Shown piece after piece: positions 1-5,233 of a DNA stretch of 6,670 nucleotides (position 1 is the stretch's first letter; every line of letters begins with the position of its first letter). Made by a program: the position numbers and the translations under genes. The DNA is from JBAWAP01 sp049589355 (lineage in GTDB: Bacteria; Chloroflexota; Anaerolineae; VGOG01): positions 1 to 6,670 of the forward strand of contig JBAWAP010000012.1 in assembly GCA_049589355.1 (NCBI GenBank). The letters are read 5' to 3'. The notes below the pieces were generated by a model, which was not told the origin of the DNA, made no database searches, and was given only the letters and a program-made list of their open reading frames with translations.

Positions 1-123
1 CTGCTCACCCCTTGTGTGGAAATGTCATTCTGAGGAGCGAAGCGACGAAGAATCTCGTTCCCTCAATACAAAAACGGGATTCTTCGCTCCCTCCGGTCGC
101 TCAGAATGACAATGGCTGAGCAG
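1..123. repeat. Imperfect inverted-repeat element, GTCATTCTGAG type
   Basis: The outer ends are perfect inverted repeats (CTGCTCA at 1-7, TGAGCAG at 117-123). Inside them lie a second perfect pair (GTCATTCTGAG at 24-34, CTCAGAATGAC at 100-110) and a looser pair built on GAAGAATC (47-54) and GATTCTTC (78-85). The middle, about 55-77, is AT-rich. No reading frame of note crosses it. It looks like a small dispersed palindromic or MITE/REP-like element of the kind scattered between genes in many GC-rich environmental bacteria. It ends 9 bases before the -35 box of the A1 promoter. Whether it is mobile, or only a structured repeat, cannot be told from one copy, and its left end may extend beyond the window. 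Confidence 0.75.
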
Positions 124-132
124 TTACCAAAA

Positions 133-161
133 TTGACAAAAGCAGGGAAATACGTTACAAT
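133..161 (+). promoter_or_regulatory. Sigma-70-like promoter of A1-B1
   Basis: A -35 box TTGACA (133-138) is followed, after exactly 17 nt, by a -10 box TACAAT (156-161), one mismatch from TATAAT. Transcription would start near 168, leaving a leader of about 90 nt before the A1 start. The spacer shares the core GCAGGGAAA with the promoter of the second cassette, which supports both being real and of common origin. Confidence 0.75.
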
Positions 162-227
162 TCACTGGCTTGCCTGGGACTCTGGTTTTTTCGACAGAAG
201 CCAGATTCTGGTTGATGATTTAACACC

Positions 228-254
228 GGCGTGCGAGAGGCACGCCAAGGAGGG
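228..254 (+). promoter_or_regulatory. Leader hairpin abutting the A1 Shine-Dalgarno
   Basis: A perfect 7-bp stem (GGCGTGC 228-234, GCACGCC 240-246) with loop GAGAG ends directly at the ribosome binding site AAGGAGGG (247-254), which lies 6 nt before the ATG at 261. The same hairpin, Shine-Dalgarno and spacing recur without change before A2. It may keep the site exposed or affect translation or mRNA stability. The Shine-Dalgarno AAGGAG can also pair with CTCCTT at 275-280 inside the coding region, a possible competing fold. It does not resemble any riboswitch class I know. Confidence 0.6.
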
Positions 255-260
255 TGCAAG

Positions 261-1580
261 ATGAGAGAGCGTCGCTCCTTATTCATGCTTGTGGTGCTGG
301 TTCTGGCCACAGTGATCCCCATGGCCGCCTCTGCCGATCGTGACTCGGCAACAGGGACCCCAAGCCCGGTCATGGCCACAGCGACCCCTACCCCAACTGT
401 GGCTTATGAATTCAACCTGCCCGGCCTTGACAAGGCTCCTGACCCGCAGGCACTGGAGGAATTCCGCCGCGAATTTCTGGGGGTGCTGGACGCAATGGAC
501 GAACTGGTTGACGAGGCCCCCTTCCCCGAGATGCAGGCGCTCTACAAGCGCAGGTTGCAGGAGCAGCGGGGACGTGTCCTGGAACTCACGGCCGAAGAGT
601 TCGACCAATTCACGGGCAAAGAGCTCGACGTTCTCCGCACGGTGTCCGAGGACTACAAGATCGTCCAGGTCGGCGTCAAATACCTCAAGTCTGAGGCTCT
701 GGCCGCGAAACGGGCAGGCACCAAGGAGATCGGGCGATCCGGCCAGACGCAGAGCTCGTTTCCGATGATCTCCACCCCTACCCCCGTCACCGTGCCCACG
801 CCGGGCATCGTGCATGACAATGACGTTGCAGACCAGGTGAACGAGCAGTTGAACGATTTGTGGGATCCTACGCCGATGCCGGCTATTTGTCCTGCCGAGG
901 GGTATTCTTACCAAGTCATGTTTGGCATGATGATTGGCCTCGACGTGGCGAAGGAGGTGGGCGTCATCCTGGAGGCGATGTGCAAGGAAAAGACGGTCAC
1001 GTGCCCTGGAGTCAATGCGCAGGACCCGATCCAGTGCACGATATCCGCCATCGCTAAAGGTGTGATCGCAGTGCTCGAAGGTACCAAAGACGGCTTTGAG
1101 TGGTGCAACGACGCGAAGGACGCTGCCGACTACCAGGCCATGTACCAGGATACGCGGATCATCCACGCCGACCTCCACGAGCACGACCAGAACCTGACCA
1201 CCCGGTTTAACATGACCGACCATTTCCTGTTTGACTTCCGCAACCTGAACCTGCGGCTCGAAATCGAGGCTAACCTGTCCTCGCCCGACGATGACCCCCA
1301 TGCGGTTTTTGCTTTGCCGGGATCCGTTTGCATCTCAACCGACCTCGAAACACTTCAGCAGCAGGATCCGTTCTCGCCTGATGTGATCGCTGGCTGCGGC
1401 CTTCTGGAGTTGGTTAGCGATACGGTCAGGAGCGCCATTGACATGACCCAGGCAACCGGGCAGGATGTCAACAACGCCGAAGCCGAGTTTGATGCCGCCA
1501 TACAGCACTACAACAACGGCGAGTGGAAGCTGGCCTATGCTCGGTTCCGCAAAGCGTACCGCGAGGCGGGAAGACCGTAG
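261..1580 (+). CDS. Secreted A-type protein A1, unknown function
   Basis: A 439-residue exported protein of no family I recognise. The ATG at 261 is chosen because AAGGAGGG sits 6 nt upstream and a signal peptide follows at once; an in-frame GTG at 231 lies in the leader hairpin. Architecture: signal peptide 1-25 (cleavage likely after AASA; no lipobox), Thr-Pro linker 31-46, charged helical domain about 60-155, second linker 166-183 (TPTPVTVPTPGI), cysteine-containing middle domain about 205-285, coiled-coil-like segment 300-340 with HDQNLTTRF and FRNLNLR, then a C-terminal region with VCIST and AGCGLLE and a terminal TPR-like hairpin 405-436. It has seven cysteines: 210, 241, 248, 259, 282, 357 and 379. 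It is probably cotranscribed with B1 and paralogous to A2, from which it differs most in the first helical domain. A structural or binding role outside the membrane is likely; nothing points to an enzyme. Existence is confident, function unknown. Confidence 0.93.
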   Translation: MRERRSLFMLVVLVLATVIPMAASADRDSATGTPSPVMATATPTPTVAYEFNLPGLDKAPDPQALEEFRREFLGVLDAMDELVDEAPFPEMQALYKRRLQEQRGRVLELTAEEFDQFTGKELDVLRTVSEDYKIVQVGVKYLKSEALAAKRAGTKEIGRSGQTQSSFPMISTPTPVTVPTPGIVHDNDVADQVNEQLNDLWDPTPMPAICPAEGYSYQVMFGMMIGLDVAKEVGVILEAMCKEKTVTCPGVNAQDPIQCTISAIAKGVIAVLEGTKDGFEWCNDAKDAADYQAMYQDTRIIHADLHEHDQNLTTRFNMTDHFLFDFRNLNLRLEIEANLSSPDDDPHAVFALPGSVCISTDLETLQQQDPFSPDVIAGCGLLELVSDTVRSAIDMTQATGQDVNNAEAEFDAAIQHYNNGEWKLAYARFRKAYREAGRP

Positions 1581-1593
1581 GCCCGCCACGGTC

Positions 1594-1618
1594 GCGTGCC
1601 CCGGTCAGCGGGGTGCGC
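1594..1618 (+). other. Intercistronic hairpin between A1 and B1
   Basis: A 10-bp stem (1594-1603 with 1609-1618, including two G-T wobbles) closes a 5-nt loop GTCAG, 13 nt after the A1 stop. No T-run follows, so it is a poor intrinsic terminator. It may stabilise the A1 mRNA end or tune how much transcript reaches B1. The A2-B2 gap, only 36 nt, lacks it. Confidence 0.5.
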
Positions 1619-1676
1619 TACACCAGGGAATGCTTTCAACGAGACTCATGAACTGCGTACGAAGGGAGACCATAAG

Positions 1677-2996
1677 ATGATTCGGAAACTGGGTTTGGTG
1701 CTCATCATCATTCTAATTCTGGCGACAGGCGTGGCGGTGGCGGCCACACCTGAGGAGCGTGCTCCGGTGCCAGGCACTCCGACCCCGGCCGAGGAGACCG
1801 AGGTTCCCTCCCCGGTCAAGGTTACCCCTACCCCCACCCCGACCGTCTCTATTTACACCCAGCCTTGCCCGGGCAGCGACGATTTCAGGGCCATGGAGGA
1901 GTTCCGCGCTGAGCTTCTCACCACCGCCGACGTGCTGGACGCGCTCTACCCTTACGCCCAGGCCGCTGCCCAGGCCAAAGGCAAAGAGCCAGCCCCACGG
2001 GTGAACCGGAAGCTGATCGAAGCGGCGACGCACCAGGAGCTGTGCTGGGTGCGTGTCGCGTTTGGCGAAGACTACACGTTGTTCAAGGATATGATCAAGG
2101 TGGTGAGGTCCCAGGGACTCACCTCGGCGCAGACGTCCGGGCCGCTGAATTCGTTCACGATCATCCCGACGCCCACCCCCGTGACCACGCCCACGCCCGG
2201 CATCCGGCACACGGGCCAGGACCAGACGAACGACCAGTTAGGCGACCTGCCTGAGCCTGACTATCCCACGTCCGTCGGATGCCCGAAGGAACGGTATTCT
2301 CCCTGGGCCCTCTTTGCCACACTCATTATCAAGACGGCGGCCGATGTAGCGGAAGACCCCCTGGATGACCTGGCATGCGAGGGGTCGTTTATCGTCATCG
2401 CGCTGCCTTTCGGAGGCGGGACGAGCCTCCCTGGCTGTATTGCCTGGGGAATTGCCAAAACGATCCTGCTGGTTGCCGAAGCTGTAGACGATGGCCTGAA
2501 GTTCTGCAATGACTGGATCAATGATGCAGAATTAGGTGCCACCTACGACAACATCAAGATCATCCACGCCGAGCTGGCGATGGCCGATTGGAACCTGACG
2601 ACCCGCGCTAACTGGACCGACCATTTCCTCTTCGAGTTCCGGAACCTGAACCTCCGGTCGCGCATTGAGGCCAACCTGGCCTCGCCGGAGGACGACCCAG
2701 TGGTCCTGTTCGAGCTGCCGGGTGACGTCTGCATCACCACCGATCTCGAGGCCTATGACGCGAACAACCCGGCCGACAGGTTCTCCTCCAAGAGAATAGC
2801 CGGCTGCGGTCTTCTGGAAGTGGTGAGCGACACAGTGCGGAGCGCCATTGACATGACCAGGATAGCCGGTGGACCGGAAAGCATCAACAACGCCGAGGCC
2901 GAGTTCGATGCGGCTGTGGGGCATTACAACAATGGTGAGTGGAAGCTGGCCTATGCCCGCTTCCGCAAAGCATACCGCGAGGCGGTAAGACCGTGA
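1677..2996 (+). CDS. Secreted B-type protein B1, unknown function
   Basis: A 439-residue exported protein, distantly paralogous to A1 and closely related to B2. The ATG at 1677 follows AAGGGAG (1662-1668) by 8 nt and opens a signal peptide (1-23, ending VAVAA); the upstream in-frame GTG at 1596 falls in the intercistronic hairpin. Order: Thr-Pro-rich linker 31-57, helical domain 65-150 with a B-specific cysteine pair (64 and 123, the latter in ELCW), second linker 159-178 (PTPTPVTTPTPGI), motif GCPKERY at 201, a hydrophobic middle with C234 and C254 around a Gly-rich LPFGGGTSLPG, C277, coiled-coil-like 295-334, VCITTD, AGCGLLE, and the TPR-like C-terminal hairpin 404-436. The last ~35 residues nearly match A1. 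With no promoter visible in the 96-nt gap it is probably translated from the A1 message. No catalytic motif is recognised. Confidence 0.93.
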   Translation: MIRKLGLVLIIILILATGVAVAATPEERAPVPGTPTPAEETEVPSPVKVTPTPTPTVSIYTQPCPGSDDFRAMEEFRAELLTTADVLDALYPYAQAAAQAKGKEPAPRVNRKLIEAATHQELCWVRVAFGEDYTLFKDMIKVVRSQGLTSAQTSGPLNSFTIIPTPTPVTTPTPGIRHTGQDQTNDQLGDLPEPDYPTSVGCPKERYSPWALFATLIIKTAADVAEDPLDDLACEGSFIVIALPFGGGTSLPGCIAWGIAKTILLVAEAVDDGLKFCNDWINDAELGATYDNIKIIHAELAMADWNLTTRANWTDHFLFEFRNLNLRSRIEANLASPEDDPVVLFELPGDVCITTDLEAYDANNPADRFSSKRIAGCGLLEVVSDTVRSAIDMTRIAGGPESINNAEAEFDAAVGHYNNGEWKLAYARFRKAYREAVRP

Positions 2997-3103
2997 GACG
3001 GCCGGGGTAGCTCGCATCAACCGACCGCTGTGGAACTGCGCGGAAGGCAACGGTGGTCGCTCTATGACGAGCCCGCGGGGCCAGAGCACCACGGGCTTTC
3101 ATT
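2997..3103 (+). terminator. Conserved trailer with terminator-like hairpin, cassette 1
   Basis: The bases after the B1 stop closely match those after the B2 stop. A first hairpin pairs 2999-3005 with 3021-3027 (one mismatch here, perfect in copy 2). A second pairs AGCCCGCGG (3070-3078) with CCACGGGCT (3089-3097), with one internal mismatch, and is followed by TTCATT. This is a moderate intrinsic terminator. The stretch between the hairpins shares GGTCGCTCTAT with copy 2. Confidence 0.6.
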
Positions 3104-3134
3104 CCAACTAAACATCCATGTCGGATGAATACGA

Positions 3135-3165
3135 AAAAGCCGCCAGGATTATCCTGGTGGCTTTT
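3135..3165 (+). terminator. Strong rho-independent terminator
   Basis: A 14-bp stem (3135-3148 with 3152-3165, one G-T wobble) around loop TTA, opening with AAAA and closing with TTTT, followed by CTGTT. The A-tract and T-tract make it usable in both directions. It lies about 140 nt after the B1 stop and has no counterpart after B2 before the window ends. It is the best terminator in the window. Confidence 0.85.
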
Positions 3166-3257
3166 CTGTTGGCTGCCAATGAGGTGGGGCAGATTCAGTG
3201 GATCCAAGTTCTGAAGCAGAGCAGGCTCCCACGCCCAATGGCACTAACATTTTCAAG

Positions 3258-3407
3258 CTGTGCGGTTAGCCCCAGGCCGCGCGGGGCTAAAGTCCTGAGA
3301 GAATGAAGCCCCTTCGGGGCTGGATCTAGCCCGTAGGGCTTTGTTCTTTTAGCCCAGAGCTTCAGCTCAGGGCAACTTGCGGCTAAAGCACGCACCTAAC
3401 CGCACAG
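3258..3407. repeat. Palindrome cluster, REP/MITE-like
   Basis: An outer 12-bp perfect inverted repeat (CTGTGCGGTTAG at 3258-3269, its complement at 3396-3407) encloses several small hairpins: TTAGCCCC/GGGGCTAA (3266-3273 with 3283-3290), AGCCC/GGGCT around CTTCG (3307-3321), AGCCC/GGGCT around GTA (3328-3340, followed by TTGTTCTTTT), and GCCC..GAGCT/AGCTC..GGGC (3352-3373). The recurring AGCCC/GGGCT theme is typical of dispersed intergenic repeats. No protein is encoded. The 3328-3350 part could also act as a weak terminator. Confidence 0.65.
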
Positions 3408-3606
3408 GTCGAACATTTTGCACTGCATCGCCCCAAGCTGAACCTCGCGAGGATTATGAAGCTCTAGAAAATAACCAGGACTGGGACGGTGGTTTGGTAA
3501 AGCTACACTACATCATGAATGATGTAGTTTGGGCAATGGGCGGCCTTTTTGACGATACGAACTGGCCCAATCTAAAGCTTTCCAAGCTGTAGCGTTAGCA
3601 ATAAAA
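3408..3606. other. Intergenic stretch without a convincing gene
   Basis: An open frame reaches a stop at 3590-3592, and its second half (about 3450-3589) reads like protein, with residues such as QDWDGGLVKLHYIMNDVVWAM. There is no good start or Shine-Dalgarno, and its upstream part overlaps the palindrome cluster. It could be a fragment of a decayed gene. The stretch also contains the perfect palindrome at 3507-3528. Confidence 0.3.
3507..3528. other. Perfect 10-bp palindrome
   Basis: Arms ACTACATCAT (3507-3516) and ATGATGTAGT (3519-3528) are perfect complements separated by GA. It is AT-richer than its surroundings and has no T-run after it. It could be a protein-binding site, or chance inside a decayed gene. 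It lies about 175 nt upstream of the A2 promoter and has no copy before A1. Confidence 0.5.
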
Positions 3607-3670
3607 GTCGCCCTGAGGAGATTGCTTCGCTGCCCGCCACGCTGCGCTCGCGGCTTCGGCTCGCAATGAC
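3607..3670. repeat. Short palindromic repeat, GTCATTGCGAG type (minus strand)
   Basis: Read on the minus strand this begins GTCATTGCGAGCCGAAG and continues through GCAGCGAAGCAATCTCC, a form I associate with dispersed intergenic repeats. Read on the plus strand it shares CTGAGGAG with the element at 1-123. Its terminal arms are only weakly complementary, so it is degenerate or partial. It sits about 30 nt before the A2 promoter, matching the place of the 1-123 element before A1. Confidence 0.55.
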
Positions 3671-3702
3671 ACTTGTGCTCTTGGCGCAAACAGAGAATAG
3701 TT

Positions 3703-3731
3703 TTGACAAGGGCAGGGAAACATGTTATAAT
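3703..3731 (+). promoter_or_regulatory. Perfect consensus sigma-70 promoter of A2-B2
   Basis: TTGACA (3703-3708), a 17-nt spacer, and TATAAT (3726-3731): both hexamers and the spacing are exactly consensus. Transcription would start near 3738 and give a leader of about 100 nt. The leader shares TTTCGACAG and GTTGATGATTT with the A1 leader. No operator-like repeat overlaps the promoter. Confidence 0.85.
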
Positions 3732-3805
3732 TCGCGGGCTTGCATGGGGCTCTGATTCTTTCGACAGGCGTTAAAGTGTAAACCAAATGTTGATGATTTG
3801 ACATC

Positions 3806-3832
3806 GGCGTGCGAGAGGCACGCCAAGGAGGG
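3806..3832 (+). promoter_or_regulatory. Leader hairpin abutting the A2 Shine-Dalgarno
   Basis: The same stem and loop as before A1 (GGCGTGC 3806-3812, loop GAGAG, GCACGCC 3818-3824) runs straight into AAGGAGGG (3825-3832), 6 nt before the ATG at 3839. No base differs from the A1 copy in the hairpin, Shine-Dalgarno or spacer. The rest of the leader upstream has drifted, so this piece appears constrained or recently converted. Confidence 0.6.
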
Positions 3833-3838
3833 TGCAAG

Positions 3839-5197
3839 ATGAGAGAGCGTCGCTCCTTATTTGTGCTTGTGGTGCTGGTTCTGGCCACAGTGATCCCCAT
3901 GGCCACTTCTGCCGATCGTGACTCGGCAACAGGGACCCCCATCCCGATCATGGCGACAGCGACCCCCACCCCGACCAGCGGTGACGATATCGTGTGCTTT
4001 GATATGTCCACGGTGGGTGAGGCCGCAGCCGACTCCCTTGGGACATCCGACGGGCTGGGGGCCGGCAACGTTCCGGATCACCAGGCCGTGCAGGCGTTCC
4101 GCGCCGATCTCCTGGGCCTCCTGGACACGTTGGAGGAGATCAACGCCGAGCTCCCACCGCAGATGCGCGAGCGCAACCAGGACCGCTTGCGGATAGAGCG
4201 GCAGCGAATCGCCGAAAGCACGGACCAGGAGCTCGACCTGCTTCGCACGGCCTTCGCGGATTCCAGGATCGCCGGGGCCAGTCTGAAGCTGGTCAGGGCG
4301 GAGATCCTGGCCGCCAAGGAGGCACCGCCTGCGGAGGGCACAGAGGCCGGGCGGCCGCTGAACTCGTTCCCCATCATCCCCACTCCCACCCCGGTAACGA
4401 CCCCTCCACCCGGCATCGAGCACGACGAGGACCGGCACGAGCAAGTCAACGAAGAAGCTGGTGACCTGTTCGTCGTGCGTGACATCGGCGATGTGGGATG
4501 CCCGGCGGACGGATATGCTTATGAAGTGAACTTCGGGATGATGGTCGCCATTGATGCCCTCAAGGTGGTCAGCCTGGTCCTGGACGTCATGTGCAAGGAG
4601 AAGACGGTCACCTGCCCGGGGGCGAATGTCCAGGATCCGCCCGTTTGTTGGGCGTCCGCCATCGCGACCGACGTTACCTCCATCACCGAAGACGTCAATG
4701 AAGGCTTCAACTACTGTAACAATCTCGTCCAGCAGAACCTGATCCAGTCCACCTTTGAGAATTTACAGATCATCCACGCGGACCTGCACGATCACGACCA
4801 GAACCTGACGACGCGGTTCAACATGACCGACAAGTTCCTGTTCGACTTCCGGAACCTCAACCTGCGGCTCAACGTCGAGGCCAACCTGGCCTCACCCGGC
4901 GATGACCCGCAAGCAGCATTTACGCTCCCAAGAGCCGTGTGCATCTCAACAGCTCTTGAAACCCTCCAGGAGCAGGACTCGTTCTCGCCGGACGTGATCG
5001 CCGGCTGCGGCCTTCTCGAGATCGTCAGCGATACGGTGAAGAGCGGCATCGACATGACGATAGTAGCCAGCGGGCCGGACAGCGTGCACAACGCACAGGC
5101 CGAGTTCGACGCGGCGGTGCAACACTACAACAACCAGGAGTGGAAGCTGGCTTATGCACGCTTCCGCAAGGCGTACCGCGAGGCAGTCAGGCCGTAG
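3839..5197 (+). CDS. Secreted A-type protein A2, unknown function
   Basis: A 452-residue exported paralogue of A1. Start chosen by AAGGAGGG 6 nt upstream and the signal peptide 1-25 (ending ATSA). Residues 1-46 match A1 at 42 of 46 positions. Residues 47-80 hold an acidic, Gly-rich insertion with C53 that A1 lacks. The helical domain (80-160) is clearly diverged from A1. Then come linker 176-193 (PTPTPVTTPPPGI), GCPADGY at 220, C252-x6-C259-x10-C270 (same spacing as A1), C293, coiled-coil-like 311-350, VCIST at 367, AGCGLLE at 388, and the TPR-like hairpin 418-449. There are eight cysteines. It is followed after 36 nt by B2 and surely shares its message. An N-Q change (YNNQEW for YNNGEW) sits in the turn of the final hairpin. 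No enzyme motif is seen; a secreted structural or binding role is a guess. Confidence 0.94.
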   Translation: MRERRSLFVLVVLVLATVIPMATSADRDSATGTPIPIMATATPTPTSGDDIVCFDMSTVGEAAADSLGTSDGLGAGNVPDHQAVQAFRADLLGLLDTLEEINAELPPQMRERNQDRLRIERQRIAESTDQELDLLRTAFADSRIAGASLKLVRAEILAAKEAPPAEGTEAGRPLNSFPIIPTPTPVTTPPPGIEHDEDRHEQVNEEAGDLFVVRDIGDVGCPADGYAYEVNFGMMVAIDALKVVSLVLDVMCKEKTVTCPGANVQDPPVCWASAIATDVTSITEDVNEGFNYCNNLVQQNLIQSTFENLQIIHADLHDHDQNLTTRFNMTDKFLFDFRNLNLRLNVEANLASPGDDPQAAFTLPRAVCISTALETLQEQDSFSPDVIAGCGLLEIVSDTVKSGIDMTIVASGPDSVHNAQAEFDAAVQHYNNQEWKLAYARFRKAYREAVRP

Positions 5198-5233
5198 GTG
5201 CTGGAGCATTTCGGTTTGAAGGGAGGACACAAG

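Larger units (their letters stand above)
133..3103 (+). repeat. Tandem cassette, copy 1 (promoter-A1-B1-trailer)
   Basis: This unit is matched element by element by the unit at 3703-6667: sigma-70-like promoter, leader hairpin plus Shine-Dalgarno, gene A, gene B, and a conserved trailer ending in a terminator-like hairpin. Similarity is uneven. It is nearly identical from the leader hairpin through the signal peptide of A, lower in the N-terminal domains, and high again towards the C-termini and in the first ~40 bases after the B stop. This fits an old segmental duplication, possibly with later gene conversion at the ends. The A1-B1 gap (96 nt) is 60 nt longer than in copy 2. Confidence 0.85.
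3233..3599. repeat. Imperfect direct repeats flanking a ~330-nt spacer segment
   Basis: The stretch 3233-3270 (GCCCAAT, then TTTCAAGCTGTGCGGTTAGC) recurs in degenerate form at 3565-3599 (GCCCAAT, then TTCCAAGCTGTAGCGTTAGC). The second block matches at 16 of 20 positions. The two copies bracket the palindrome cluster at 3258-3407 and the 10-bp palindrome at 3507-3528. This could mark the ends of a decayed inserted element or a local duplication. Confidence 0.4.

Noticed and set aside
231..260. Upstream in-frame GTG starts for A1 (231) and A2 (3809)
   Set aside because: They lie inside the leader hairpin, have no ribosome site, and would put ten charged residues before a normal signal peptide. 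The ATGs at 261 and 3839 have AAGGAGGG at ideal spacing.
162..260. Riboswitch in the A1/A2 leaders
   Set aside because: The ~90-100 nt leader has one simple conserved hairpin and no core motif of a riboswitch class I know.
261..335. Tat signal in A proteins (ERRSLF)
   Set aside because: A twin arginine is present, but the n-region is only five residues, the core is strongly hydrophobic, and B1 has RK instead; Sec export is more likely.
330..400. C/A-rich repeated DNA (ACCCCTACCCC-type) as a possible repeat array or CRISPR
   Set aside because: The repeats are in frame and encode Thr-Pro linkers inside the four genes; no spacers or repeat periodicity.
279..1301. Long minus-strand open frame opposite A1 (also opposite A2/B2 at 4946-5929 and others)
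   Set aside because: Low-complexity Arg/Gly/His-rich translation that mirrors plus-strand codons in GC-rich DNA; the 4946-5929 frame runs across two real genes. No ribosome sites or domains seen.
1596..1676. Upstream in-frame GTG starts for B1 (1596) and B2 (5198)
   Set aside because: No Shine-Dalgarno precedes them, one is in a hairpin and the other touches the A2 stop. The ATGs at 1677 and 5234 have good ribosome sites and begin signal peptides.
3118..3306. Small plus-strand open frame starting MSDEYEKAAR
   Set aside because: It runs through the strong terminator at 3135-3165 and into the palindrome cluster, and has no ribosome site.
3377..3592. 71-codon open frame with protein-like second half
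   Set aside because: Start is weak, the first part overlaps the repeat cluster, and no family is recognised. Kept only as a possible decayed gene fragment in the spacer description.
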